Shown here one piece after another: positions 40,001 to 49,643 of a DNA stretch of 64,000 nucleotides; position 1 is the stretch's first letter; every line of letters begins with the position of its first letter. The stretch spans positions 1 through 64,000 of the forward strand of contig CALGKA010000098.1 in NCBI GenBank assembly GCA_937927895.1, in the 5' to 3' direction. Below the pieces are notes generated by a model that was not told the origin of the DNA, made no database searches, and saw only the letters and a list, made by a program, of their open reading frames with translations. The position numbers and the translations under genes are program-made. The stretch comes from an uncultured Granulosicoccaceae bacterium (GTDB lineage: Bacteria > Pseudomonadota > Gammaproteobacteria > Granulosicoccales > Granulosicoccaceae).

Positions 40001-43000
40001 ACTGACGCAGACACCAACGCGCTAGAGGGAATAACGGTTGTAAGTACCGATAATTCGAATGGGTATTGGCAATTTTCGATCGACAATGGCAACACTTGGG
40101 AAAATTTCGGAACAACCAGTATTAGCGCTGCAACCGTACTAGACATTACAGCTGAAGTTCGCTTCATACCCGATGCCGATTATGCAGGCATTTCGAGCAT
40201 CGAATTTGGGGGCTGGGACCAAACAGATGGTATCGCTAGTGGCACGCAAAACGTTGACGTTAGCACAAATGGTGGCAGCACCGCCTACAGTAATACCTTT
40301 AGTAACCTACACACTACTGTTAAGGAGGTCGATGACAAACCAGCACTATCACTTGATCTTGATAACAGCTCCGGAAGTATCCAAAATAATAATTATCTGA
40401 CGAGTTTCTCGGCTGGCGATACACCGGTCACGATAACAGACGCAGATGCCATCTTGTCTGATATTGATAGCGCCACGTTAGACCAACTCACCATAACGCT
40501 AAACAACCCACTAGATGGGCCAATGGAACAACTAAGCATTGACACCAGCGGTTATGCAAACTTCAGTCAATTATATAACACTACAAACAATACAATCACG
40601 GTATCAGCGACCAACGGCGCAGTAACAGACTTTGAGGCCATTCTTAAAACAGCCAAATACCAGAATAGCTCCACCACTCCAACGATTACTGATCGTACAA
40701 TAACAGTTACCGCCACTGATCACACAGGCTTAACCACTAGCGCGCAAAGCACTATTCAAATTTTGCCAGACAGTAACGCACCCACTATTAGCAACAATAT
40801 ACCGCTGACCGTTGCCGAAGGTAGTCAAGGTAACATCACAAATGTTGAACTGAGCGCAACCGATGACATACAACCAGTAGCATCTGTGAGCTATAACATC
40901 ACAGCGCCACCAAGCTTTGGATTTATTGCTAACACAAGTGCTCCTAACACACCTATCACCCAGTTTTCCCAGAGCATGCTAGACGCCAACCAAATTGTGT
41001 ATGTACATGATGGCAGTGAATCAACAGGTGATCAGTTCGAGTTTTCTGTGAGTGATTCGGTCGGCAACAGCAATGACAACAATACCTTTTCAATACCTAT
41101 CAGTGCTGTTAACGATCCGCCCAGCATTTCTGCACCTTCAGCAGCCACGGTATACGAAGACAACACCCTGGCACTGGGCGCTGCTAACGCGATCACAGTA
41201 AGTGATTACGATGCCTCAGAGGTAGAGGTAACACTATCTGTTACCTCCGGAATATTGTCCATCGCTGACAACGTCGGCACATTGAACCTCACTAGCACTG
41301 ATTCCAGCTCGATTACTGTAGATGGGAATATCTTAGCAATCAATACAGCCCTCGGCGGACTAAGCTATACACCTGCCTACAATTTTAATGGCTCAGACGC
41401 TCTAAACATAGAGATAAACGATCTTGGACAGTTTGGCTCAGGTGGAGTTTTAAGCAACACTTCATCTGTCGATATTACCATCGATGCTGTCAACGACGCA
41501 CCATCCGGAACCTCTAATGCGATATCGTTATTAGAAGATCAGCACTACATTTTCAGCGATACGGACTTCGGATACAGCGACACTGATAGCGATACTTTCA
41601 CCGATATTCTTATCACGTCTGCTCCCGCCAATGGCACCCTGACTCTACAAGGTAGCCCTGTAAACACGGGAACCACCATTCCAGTTTCCAGCATTAATCA
41701 AGGGCTGCTTTCGTTCCAACCAGATAGCCAGCTAAATGGAATCGGCTTGACAGGGTTTAATTTTGAAGTCGGGGATAACGGCGGAACCAACAACGGTGGC
41801 GAATCACGTGCATTAACACCAAGCACAATTGCATTTGATATTCTGGCTGTTAACGATGCACCTATAGGTCAGGACAACACTGTTAATACCTTTGAAGACA
41901 CAGCGTATGTCTTTATCGACGCTGACTTCGGATTCACTGACCCAATTGAGAACCATGACTTTAAACAGCTTGAGATTATATCTTTACCCACAAGTGGCAA
42001 CTTGCTAATAAATAACACCGTCGCAACTATCGGCTCAACGGTCACTGCAGCAGATCTGTCTGCAGGGAATTTTGCTTTCCTACCTGATCAAGATGCAACA
42101 GGAAGCAACTACGCAAGCTTTAGATTTGCAGTTTCTGACAACGGTGGCACTGCAAACAACGGTGTAGATAAAGATCAAACCTACAACACAATGATAGTTA
42201 ACGTAGATCACGTTAATGACGCTCCGTCCGGCACTGATAGTACGATTAGTTTATTGGAAGATTCGAGCACTACCCTCTCAGCCGCCGACTTCGGATTCAG
42301 TGATCTCCGTGACAATCACAGTCTTGAAAGTGTGGTTATTTCCACAGCCCCTACTAATGGGCAGCTGCTTCAAAACGGCAACTTGATCGCAAGCGGCAGT
42401 GTCATTACCAAAAACGCACTTGCCACAGGCGCTATCACTTTCGTACCCGATAACAATGCAAACGGACTTGCCTACTCGACACTGAGCTTTCAGGTACGAG
42501 ATAACGGAGGCACCCTGAATGGTGGAGAAAACACAGACACGCAAGCCAATTCATTAACTTTTAGCGTAGAGCAAATCTCTGATGAGCCAGCAGGAACAGA
42601 TAAGCTACTGAATATATCGAAAAACAATAATTACACTTTTAGCATAGTTGATTTTGGGTTTACAGATCCACTTGATGCACCCAACCCAGATCAATTCTTG
42701 TCGCTTGAAATTAGACAGTTGCCAGGCAACGGTACACTTCTCTATAACAACCTGCCAATAACAGCCGGCGAAAATATAACCGCCACCGATATTGCATTGG
42801 GGACCCTGGTCTATAGTCCACCAGCATTTGTCTCAGGCGATGCAATAGATACGATTGCATTCTCTGTCATAGATACTGGCGATACGACAAACAACGGCCA
42901 AATAAAAGATTCTACCGCGAATATTATTACCATCAATATCCCGGATGCCAGCCATGCACCGAGTGGCACTGACAACACACTGAGTATTCTTGAGGATACC

Positions 43001-46000
43001 AGCTACACCCTGAGCAGCACAGATTTTGGCTTCAATGATACTAATGATAACGATAACCTTGCTGCAGCGACAATCACCGCCACCCCGACAAGCGGCTCAC
43101 TAACACTTGCGGGCGTTGTAGTAAGCGATAACCAGACAATAAGTATCACAGATATTGATAACGGACGCCTACAGTACACACCATCGTCTAACGATTTTGG
43201 TACGGGCTATAGCACGCTTAGTTTTCTAGTTCACGACACCGGCACCACAATCAATGGCGGTCAAAATGTTGCGCAAAACGAAAACACGCTGACTTTTAAT
43301 GTAACGCCAGTATCTGACGAACCGATTGGTCTCGACAAGCTAATTAGCATCAATGAAGATAACAGCCATATATTCTCACTGAGTGATTTTGGCTTTGCAG
43401 ACCCACTTGATAGCGTTAGCCCGGATCAATTTCTCGCAGTAGAAATAGCACAACCGCCTATTACAGGGACGCTTTACAATAATAACCAGCCGATAACAAG
43501 CGGGCAAACAGTGACATCCACTGATATCGCAGCCGGCTTATTGGTCTATGCACCCTCCCCTAATACTTTCGGCCAAGCGTTTGACAATCTCTCGTTTCTT
43601 GTTACTGACAGCGGCAGTACCGCTAATAATGGACAGACCCAGGACCAGAGTGCCAATACGATAATCTTTGATATTAATAGCGTTAACGATGCACCAACAG
43701 GAGCTGACATCACTATCCAGATTTCTGAAGACTCGTCCTATGCATTTAATACTGCTGACTTTGGTTTTTCAGATAGCGTTGATCTAGACGCCTTGCTTGA
43801 CGTTCAAATCACCTCAATCAACGGTTCGGGCACACTGCAACACAATGGTGTAGCCACTCAATCACCTTTGACAATCTCACACGCCGATATTAACGCAGGC
43901 TTACTTTCGTATACACCAACTGCCGATGAGTCAGGCACAGGCTACGCATCACTGCTGTTTAAAGTGCGTGACTCTGGTGGAACCTCAAATGGTGGCGTTG
44001 ATACCGATCCTACCGCTAACACGCTCACGATTAATGTAGCAAGTGTTAACGATGCTCCTGCCGGCACAGACCGCAGCATAGAGACCCGTGAAGATGAAAC
44101 AGTTATTCTTAATCTGGTTGATTTCGGGTTTTCTGATCGTGATAACAATCAATTCGAAGCAGTGATCATTAACACCGTACCCACAACCGGTACCCTACAG
44201 CTTTCAGGTCAAGCTGTTACTGCAGGCACTGTGGTAAACACCGCTAATATATTGCTGAATGAATTGGTATATATTCCACAAGATAATTTCAACGGCTCAA
44301 CAGACTTTACATTCTCAGTCATTGACGATGGCGGTACAACAGACAACGGGCAGAATACAGACCAAGCAGCCAACACTCTAACTATAGACATAGTTGCCGT
44401 TAATGACGCACCCACTGGTAGCGACACGACGATAACAATCACCCAAGACAACAACTATATTTTCAGTTCCAGTGACTTTAGCTTTGCCGATAGTATCGAT
44501 CAACATAGCTTACTAGGCGTACAAATTACTTCTGTAACCGGACTAGGCACTTTGTCGGTCAACGGTTCACCAACCAACACACCTGTATCGCTTTCTAAAG
44601 CTGACATTGACGCAGGCGTTTTATCTTTTGCACCAACCGACTATACAGCAGGCGAGAGCTACGCATCACTGGCTTTTCATGTGCGCGATACTGGAGGAAT
44701 TGCTAACGGTGGTCAAGATACTGATACCACTGCTAATACCCTCACCATTGATGTAGAACGTGTTAACGCTGAGCCTGCAGGCACTGACAGCAGCACAGAA
44801 ACACGTGAAGACGAACTAGTCATTTTAAATCTGATTGACTTTGGGTTTTCTGATCCTGATAGCAATCAATTCGAAGCAGTGATCATTAACACGCTACCAG
44901 CAAATGGCACTCTACAGCTTGCAGGTCAATCTATTAGTGCAGGCACTGTGGTAAGCGCTGCCAATATATTGCTGAAAGAATTGGTATACGTTCCAAACGA
45001 CAATTTCAATGGTTCAGCAGACTTTCAGTTCTCAGTCATCGACGATGGCGGCACACTAGGCAACGGACAGAATACAGACCAAACAGCCAACACACTAACT
45101 ATAGATATACTAGCCGTAAATGATGCACCGACCGGCGGTGACAAAACGATACAGATTAACGAAGATACCGACTATATTTTCAGTTCAAATGACTTCGGCT
45201 TTGCAGATAATATTGATCAACACGGTCTGCTGGAAGTGCACATCACTTCTGCAAACGGACCAGGAACCTTATTGTACAACGGCGCACCAGCCAATACACC
45301 CGTTACAGTCTCAAGTGCTGACATTGACGCAGGCTTACTTACATATAAGCCAATTGCTAACACATCAGGGGAAAACCACGCATCACTCGATTTTCACGTA
45401 CGCGATACTGGCGGAACTGCCAATGGAGGCCAAGATACTACCCCCAATGCAAACACTTTAACCATTGATGTAGAAGGCGTAAACGATGCACCGTCTGGCA
45501 CAGACAATACCATTCAGTTAAATGAAGACTCCACCTATGTTTTCAATGCTGCTGACTTTGGCTTTTCAGATAACATTGATCAGCACACCTTGCTTGACGT
45601 TCAAGTCACCTCAATCAACGGTTCGGGCACACTGCAACACAATGGTGTAGCCACTCAATCACCTGTGACAATCTCAAGCGCTGATATTAACGCAGGCTTG
45701 CTTTCGTATACACCAGCTGCCGATGAGTCAGGCACAGCATACGCATCACTTCTATTTAAAGTGCGTGACTCTGGTGGAACCTCAAATGGTGGCGTTGATA
45801 CCGACCCTACCGCTAACACGCTAACAATTAACGTGGTAAGTGTTAACGATGCCCCTACAGGCACAGACCGCAGCACAGAGACACGTGAAGATGAAGCAGT
45901 TATTCTAAAACTGATTGACTTTGGTTTTTCTGATCCCGACAACAATCAATTTGAAGCAGTGATCATTAACACCTTACCAGCAACAGGAACTTTACACCTT

Positions 46001-48652
46001 GCAGGCCAACCTGTTACTGCAGGCACTGTGGTAAATGCTGCCAATATTTCGCTGAATGAATTGGTATATGTTCCACAAGAAAATTTCAACGGCTCAACAG
46101 ACTTTACGTTCTCAGCCATTGATGATGGCGGCACAACAGACAACGGGCTAAATACTGACCAAGTACCGAACACCCTGACTGTTGATATAGTGAGCGTTAA
46201 TGATGCCCCAAGCGGCATTGACAAAACGATACAAACTAACGAAGACAACAACTACATTTTCAGCTCAAATGACTTTGGCTTTTCAGACAGTATTGATCAA
46301 CACAGTTTGCAGGAAATACACATTACATCGATAAACGGCTCAGGCTCTGTATCGTACATTGGGTCACTGATAAGTACCCCTATGACGCTCTCTAGCACCG
46401 AGATTGAAGCAGGCTTTCTATCGTTTACACCTACCCCTAATACCTCAGGTTCAAACTATACGTCTTTAGCTTTCAATGTGCGAGATACCGGCGGAATTGC
46501 CAATGGTGGCCTCGACACCGACCCCAGTGAAAACATCCTAACCATTGATGTTCAAGGTGTTAACGACGCGCCCTCAGGCACTGACAATACAATAGAAACA
46601 CGTGAAGATGAAACCAAAACACTGCGCTTAATTGACTTTGGCTTTACAGACCCTGACAACAATCAGTTCGAAGCGGTGATTATCAACACCCTACCTACAA
46701 CGGGCATTTTGCAGCTGGCAGGAGACACTATTTCCGTGGGTTCAGTGGTAGACGCCACAGACATTGCACTCAATGACCTGATTTACGTTCCTCTGGAAAA
46801 CCTATATGGCGCTACCGATTTTCAGTTCTCAGTCATTGACGATGGTGGCACAGCGGCCAACGGGCTGAACACGGATCAATCAGTAAACACCTTGTCTATA
46901 GACATTCAGCCCATCAATGATGCACCACTAAGCGCCAATCAAACAATTTCAATTAATGAGGATACGCCTTATCAATTTCAGCTGGCAGACTTCCCATTCA
47001 GTGATCTGCTGGATTCTGATAGCTTAAGTCAGATAGTGATTGCCTCATTGCCTGCTAATGGTGCATTAACTAATAACGGTGCCGCGCTCAACGCCGGTGA
47101 CACCATTAGCGCATCAAACATCACTAGTGGCGACTTGGTATTTATCCCTGAATCAGACAATATAAGCACACAACAATTCGAATTTAAAGTTCGTGATAAC
47201 GGCGGTTTAGTCAATGGCGGTAACGACACCTCAACAAGCATTTATACGATGACGCTTACTATGGAGGAGTCAAACGACACACCAACGCTACTTAATGAAG
47301 AACTAACCACCGACGAAGGAAGCCAGGCAGTTATTTCTACAAACGCGCTTAGCGCTACAGATCCGGATGATACCGCACAAGACCTATCCTTTGGTATCTT
47401 ACAACTTCCGGCACATGGGAAACTCTTCATTGATGGAGTAGTGTTAGACACAGGAGACCAATTCACTGTCGCCGACTTAAGTCAAAACAAAGTACACTAC
47501 GTTCACAACGGCTCTGAAACCTCTATTGATCATTTTGACTTTGCTTTAACAGACGGCGATGATGCTACACAGGCGATCAACGGTCGCTTTACGATTAATA
47601 TTAATGAAGTAATCGATGAAGCACCGAAGCCTAAAAATAACAATTTGACCGTAGAACAAGGCAACAGCTTTGACACTAACTCCGGTGACACACTCGCCTC
47701 AGGCGACAACACACTGCTTACGCACCCTAACCTTGCTATTGAAGCTTTTGAGATAGAAGTCATTACCCAGCCCGTTAACGGTGAAGTATCACTTGATCCC
47801 GATGGTGGTTTTATCTACCTCCACAATGGATCAAATAATCTTGATGATTATTTCGAATACCGAATTACCAATGAAGACGGTGTCTCTGCCTCTGCACGGA
47901 TAAACATCACAGTAGAACCGGCTATCGCAGAAGCGGTAAATCAGCCTGTAAATCCAAATTTCGAAGACACGTTTCCAACTGTTACTGTCACTGATTCCAA
48001 CAACGATAATGATACATCTGAGCTAGAGGTGGTGAGCAACGAATCTACAGAGGAGTCGGAAGCAGCCCCTCAAGAAACGATACCTGAGAATCTACAGTTC
48101 AACGGCGAACCAGAATACGCACTCAGCTCTACAAGCACTGCAGTAGATGTTGATTATCAAATAAATGAAACCGACATTGGTATTAGCAGCACCAATACCA
48201 ACTACTCCAGAATCATTTTTATTGACCGCGAAGAGTATGAAACGCTTGATGTTCGTAAACACAATCCGCTAGATGAGATCAACACACTGGGTGAATCAGT
48301 TAACTTAACCGTTAAATCCGTGGAGTTACTGGTTGAATTTCCATCAACTGCCGCGGATATTATTAACAGTAGCAATTTCCAGCAAGGTCTCACACGAGTA
48401 AACAACGACCTCGAATCAATGGCTAATAGTACCCGAAATAAATTTCAAATGGGTGAAGATCTAGTCTTTGGAGTATCACTTAGTACCACCGCTGGTGTAC
48501 TTGCATGGATGTTACGCGGTGGTGCTCTACTAGGTAGCATGATGGCAGCGACCCCGCTGTGGGCAACTATTGATCCGCTCAGAGTTGCAACTCCCTCAAA
48601 GGCATCTAGTGATGAAGATAACGCCGATGAGGTTGAAAATATTTTTAAGTAA
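37010..48652 (+). CDS. Giant LEPR-XLL cadherin-like surface protein
   Basis: 3880 residues from a GTG start. Order of parts: basic N-terminus with the LEPLEPRTLFSAD motif (LEPR at 20-23); a CSLREA-like ISLREAIIAAN near 145-155 opening a right-handed beta-helix region to about 500, rich in NSxGGAI-type turns; a lamin-tail-like domain about 680-835 (FINEFHYDD, RIELAGGSG); cadherin/Ig-like domains; about sixteen 120-residue repeats from about 1495 to 3420, each starting VNDAPSGTD and containing DFGFSD and GGTxNGG; and a C-terminal region with a membrane segment near 3820-3855. It is probably a cell-surface adhesin. No type I secretion genes are nearby. Confidence 0.9.
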   Translation: MSRPAHKKSREKKRLKLEPLEPRTLFSADILSAAIIAVPLQDTHDTELLSNEWADNLRSEDGSSKVKRSALTTDGTAKLNEGSTANTTTIIENRAELSDFTEEMAVYAPVSGSTNVIQVSTTDDVIDGDTSSIDALILDNGADGQISLREAIIAANNQLGTDTIQLSQGLYTLTITGKFEDQGETGDLDITSDIILEGADSSTTLISASTLDDRVLDVHADASLVASNITLRDGGTTSTKGGAVHNEGDLTLTNTALIGNVSINSPGGAIWNSGTSELLNVEFSQNTSNVGGAVHNQPTGSLTIDGTTFSLNVATNGPGGAIHNEGQLLLINSALINNTGHNGGAIGTDGGTTEIINTTISGNESTFRGGGITHEGGTLTIESSTVSKNTSGGVGGGLNVKTGTAKTSNSIYADNVNNNGGSDIYGAITSNGVNLIEAPDSSSFSGESNVDIVGLDPKLNSLGYYGGLTPTHAIDTDSPAHDTADATNSPTHDQTGKIRDITPDIGAYEISGGIPPNQAPQLTLSSNSEIYIENDVLIVDTNASIADADSIDFDTGVLTITSTDFAETSDLLAINSVGNGIGEIFVSGSTVQYEGVAIGTWAGGTGSTPLEITLNNTASADSVTALAQNITFSIDSQAPSTQTRTLEFTVSDGDGATSIPASIDITVQGINQAPEIDIAFDRVFINEFHYDDYFQDENERIELAGGSGTDLNGWRLVLYSMGDTPYRTIHLSGILPDQSNGIGTTFIAVPNLQNGPNDGIVLINPAGDIVEFISYEGVITATVGPAAGMTSIDVGVAESNYGSANNSIQRTDLGEGSNWTGPSNSSFGDLNNGQSTANINNFYQIDEDTSLTFSHADGNSIVISDIDTTNNLNIALSANSGVLALASNPANTNSSVTLTGTLADINSELDGLIYQPDSNFNGEDTLTITVDDQDTTAGSNQTATDSITIDVLPINDAPVLGPLTTLIYLEIEQQEDDTNPTTFKIADHWVTQSFGLTTDADTNALEGITVVSTDNSNGYWQFSIDNGNTWENFGTTSISAATVLDITAEVRFIPDADYAGISSIEFGGWDQTDGIASGTQNVDVSTNGGSTAYSNTFSNLHTTVKEVDDKPALSLDLDNSSGSIQNNNYLTSFSAGDTPVTITDADAILSDIDSATLDQLTITLNNPLDGPMEQLSIDTSGYANFSQLYNTTNNTITVSATNGAVTDFEAILKTAKYQNSSTTPTITDRTITVTATDHTGLTTSAQSTIQILPDSNAPTISNNIPLTVAEGSQGNITNVELSATDDIQPVASVSYNITAPPSFGFIANTSAPNTPITQFSQSMLDANQIVYVHDGSESTGDQFEFSVSDSVGNSNDNNTFSIPISAVNDPPSISAPSAATVYEDNTLALGAANAITVSDYDASEVEVTLSVTSGILSIADNVGTLNLTSTDSSSITVDGNILAINTALGGLSYTPAYNFNGSDALNIEINDLGQFGSGGVLSNTSSVDITIDAVNDAPSGTSNAISLLEDQHYIFSDTDFGYSDTDSDTFTDILITSAPANGTLTLQGSPVNTGTTIPVSSINQGLLSFQPDSQLNGIGLTGFNFEVGDNGGTNNGGESRALTPSTIAFDILAVNDAPIGQDNTVNTFEDTAYVFIDADFGFTDPIENHDFKQLEIISLPTSGNLLINNTVATIGSTVTAADLSAGNFAFLPDQDATGSNYASFRFAVSDNGGTANNGVDKDQTYNTMIVNVDHVNDAPSGTDSTISLLEDSSTTLSAADFGFSDLRDNHSLESVVISTAPTNGQLLQNGNLIASGSVITKNALATGAITFVPDNNANGLAYSTLSFQVRDNGGTLNGGENTDTQANSLTFSVEQISDEPAGTDKLLNISKNNNYTFSIVDFGFTDPLDAPNPDQFLSLEIRQLPGNGTLLYNNLPITAGENITATDIALGTLVYSPPAFVSGDAIDTIAFSVIDTGDTTNNGQIKDSTANIITINIPDASHAPSGTDNTLSILEDTSYTLSSTDFGFNDTNDNDNLAAATITATPTSGSLTLAGVVVSDNQTISITDIDNGRLQYTPSSNDFGTGYSTLSFLVHDTGTTINGGQNVAQNENTLTFNVTPVSDEPIGLDKLISINEDNSHIFSLSDFGFADPLDSVSPDQFLAVEIAQPPITGTLYNNNQPITSGQTVTSTDIAAGLLVYAPSPNTFGQAFDNLSFLVTDSGSTANNGQTQDQSANTIIFDINSVNDAPTGADITIQISEDSSYAFNTADFGFSDSVDLDALLDVQITSINGSGTLQHNGVATQSPLTISHADINAGLLSYTPTADESGTGYASLLFKVRDSGGTSNGGVDTDPTANTLTINVASVNDAPAGTDRSIETREDETVILNLVDFGFSDRDNNQFEAVIINTVPTTGTLQLSGQAVTAGTVVNTANILLNELVYIPQDNFNGSTDFTFSVIDDGGTTDNGQNTDQAANTLTIDIVAVNDAPTGSDTTITITQDNNYIFSSSDFSFADSIDQHSLLGVQITSVTGLGTLSVNGSPTNTPVSLSKADIDAGVLSFAPTDYTAGESYASLAFHVRDTGGIANGGQDTDTTANTLTIDVERVNAEPAGTDSSTETREDELVILNLIDFGFSDPDSNQFEAVIINTLPANGTLQLAGQSISAGTVVSAANILLKELVYVPNDNFNGSADFQFSVIDDGGTLGNGQNTDQTANTLTIDILAVNDAPTGGDKTIQINEDTDYIFSSNDFGFADNIDQHGLLEVHITSANGPGTLLYNGAPANTPVTVSSADIDAGLLTYKPIANTSGENHASLDFHVRDTGGTANGGQDTTPNANTLTIDVEGVNDAPSGTDNTIQLNEDSTYVFNAADFGFSDNIDQHTLLDVQVTSINGSGTLQHNGVATQSPVTISSADINAGLLSYTPAADESGTAYASLLFKVRDSGGTSNGGVDTDPTANTLTINVVSVNDAPTGTDRSTETREDEAVILKLIDFGFSDPDNNQFEAVIINTLPATGTLHLAGQPVTAGTVVNAANISLNELVYVPQENFNGSTDFTFSAIDDGGTTDNGLNTDQVPNTLTVDIVSVNDAPSGIDKTIQTNEDNNYIFSSNDFGFSDSIDQHSLQEIHITSINGSGSVSYIGSLISTPMTLSSTEIEAGFLSFTPTPNTSGSNYTSLAFNVRDTGGIANGGLDTDPSENILTIDVQGVNDAPSGTDNTIETREDETKTLRLIDFGFTDPDNNQFEAVIINTLPTTGILQLAGDTISVGSVVDATDIALNDLIYVPLENLYGATDFQFSVIDDGGTAANGLNTDQSVNTLSIDIQPINDAPLSANQTISINEDTPYQFQLADFPFSDLLDSDSLSQIVIASLPANGALTNNGAALNAGDTISASNITSGDLVFIPESDNISTQQFEFKVRDNGGLVNGGNDTSTSIYTMTLTMEESNDTPTLLNEELTTDEGSQAVISTNALSATDPDDTAQDLSFGILQLPAHGKLFIDGVVLDTGDQFTVADLSQNKVHYVHNGSETSIDHFDFALTDGDDATQAINGRFTININEVIDEAPKPKNNNLTVEQGNSFDTNSGDTLASGDNTLLTHPNLAIEAFEIEVITQPVNGEVSLDPDGGFIYLHNGSNNLDDYFEYRITNEDGVSASARINITVEPAIAEAVNQPVNPNFEDTFPTVTVTDSNNDNDTSELEVVSNESTEESEAAPQETIPENLQFNGEPEYALSSTSTAVDVDYQINETDIGISSTNTNYSRIIFIDREEYETLDVRKHNPLDEINTLGESVNLTVKSVELLVEFPSTAADIINSSNFQQGLTRVNNDLESMANSTRNKFQMGEDLVFGVSLSTTAGVLAWMLRGGALLGSMMAATPLWATIDPLRVATPSKASSDEDNADEVENIFK
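43682..44400 (+). repeat. Near-identical DNA block inside the giant gene, copy 1
   Basis: This stretch closely matches 45479-46197 at an offset of 1797 bp (599 codons, five repeat units). The best match is 43801-44045 against 45598-45842, which differ by only scattered substitutions. The offset is a multiple of three, so the reading frame is kept. Confidence 0.85.
45479..46197 (+). repeat. Near-identical DNA block inside the giant gene, copy 2
   Basis: Second copy of the block at 43682-44400. Other repeat units are far less alike at DNA level. The pair therefore marks a recent duplication or gene conversion within the array. Confidence 0.85.
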
Positions 48653-48678
48653 CCCCGTCCACGCGGCTACAATTAACC

Positions 48679-49572
48679 TTATAGAGATGCAGCGTTAATC
48701 AAAAACACACCATCGCCACCATAGGCAAAATCCAACCATACGAGATCCAGGTGGCCAAAGCGCTTGTCTACCGCTTCTTTAGAATTACCCACTTCAACAA
48801 TTAGCACACCATCGGTTACAAGGTAATCTTTGGCATGCGCTAGAATTTTGTCTACGATATCTAATCCGTCGTCACCTGCCGCCAAACCCATTCGTGGCTC
48901 ATGAATAAATTCAGGGGCAATTTTTCGCATGTCGGACGCATCAACATACGGTGGGTTACTGACAATCAAATCGTATTTTTCTTTTGTAGTCAGCGGCGTA
49001 AATAGATCTCCCTCGAGAAGCCTTACTTGTGCACCCATGCCGTGCTTCGCGACATTAATGCGGGCTAACTCAAGCGCGTCATGGGATAGATCTACTGCAT
49101 CTACTTTGCAGTCTGGAAAAGCATGTGCCATGGCAATACCAATACAACCACCGCCACAACATAGATCAAGAGCTGCAGTTGGCGCTTCAGAAATCCATGA
49201 TGAAAATCGATTGTGTATAAGCTCTGCAATAGGGCTTCGAGGGATTAATGCTCGCTCGTCAACGCTAAATTCAAGCCCCGCAAACCATGCTCTGCCGGTC
49301 AGATAGGCGGTAGGGATTTTTTCAACAGCACGCTTTCGAAACCATTCCCTGGCCACCGATAGCTGCTGTTTAGTCACCAGGATATCGTAGCTTTCAAGCG
49401 GCTCCACAGGGGATATTCCACAGGCCTCTAATGCCAACCAGGCTGCCTCATCAAAAGCGTTGTCTGTGCCGTGACCATAAACCAGAGAATGCTGGGCAAG
49501 ATAGGCCTCACCAGCACTGATTAACTCTCCAAGCGTACATTTTTTTAGTTCAAAAATATCTTTATCTGGCAT
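48679..49572 (-). CDS. prmB: Ribosomal protein uL3 glutamine methyltransferase
   Basis: 297 residues of the HemK/PrmB family, N5-glutamine methyltransferases using SAM. The SAM-binding loop is LDLCCGGGCIGIAMA near residue 140 and the catalytic NPPY motif follows in IVSNPPYVD, with the PrmB-type extension ASDMRKIAPEFIHEPRMGLAAGDDGLD. That extension and the N-terminal substrate domain favour PrmB over PrmC. It converges on the giant gene, with 26 bp between. Confidence 0.93.
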   Translation of the reverse strand: MPDKDIFELKKCTLGELISAGEAYLAQHSLVYGHGTDNAFDEAAWLALEACGISPVEPLESYDILVTKQQLSVAREWFRKRAVEKIPTAYLTGRAWFAGLEFSVDERALIPRSPIAELIHNRFSSWISEAPTAALDLCCGGGCIGIAMAHAFPDCKVDAVDLSHDALELARINVAKHGMGAQVRLLEGDLFTPLTTKEKYDLIVSNPPYVDASDMRKIAPEFIHEPRMGLAAGDDGLDIVDKILAHAKDYLVTDGVLIVEVGNSKEAVDKRFGHLDLVWLDFAYGGDGVFLINAASL

Positions 49573-49643
49573 GAATTACGGTCATTGTTAAGGCCCAAGG
49601 TACGATAGAATACCGCATTCCTACCCTTGAGCGAATTCAACCG

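Larger units (their letters stand above)
41490..47260 (+). repeat. Array of about 16 cadherin-like coding repeats of about 360 bp
   Basis: Units start near 41490, 41850, 42215, 42573, 42950, 43312, 43682, 44043, 44398, 44761, 45116, 45479, 45842, 46196, 46560 and 46913. Two subtypes alternate in the later half: one with QINEDxxYIF..DFGFADxIDQH and one with ETREDE..LIDFGFSDPDNNQFEAVIINTLP. The subtype pairs form a higher-order unit of about 720 bp. Confidence 0.88.

Noticed and set aside
37010-48652. RTX toxin
   Set aside because: No GGxGxDxUx nonapeptide repeats are visible. The repeats are cadherin-like and the C-terminus has a membrane segment.
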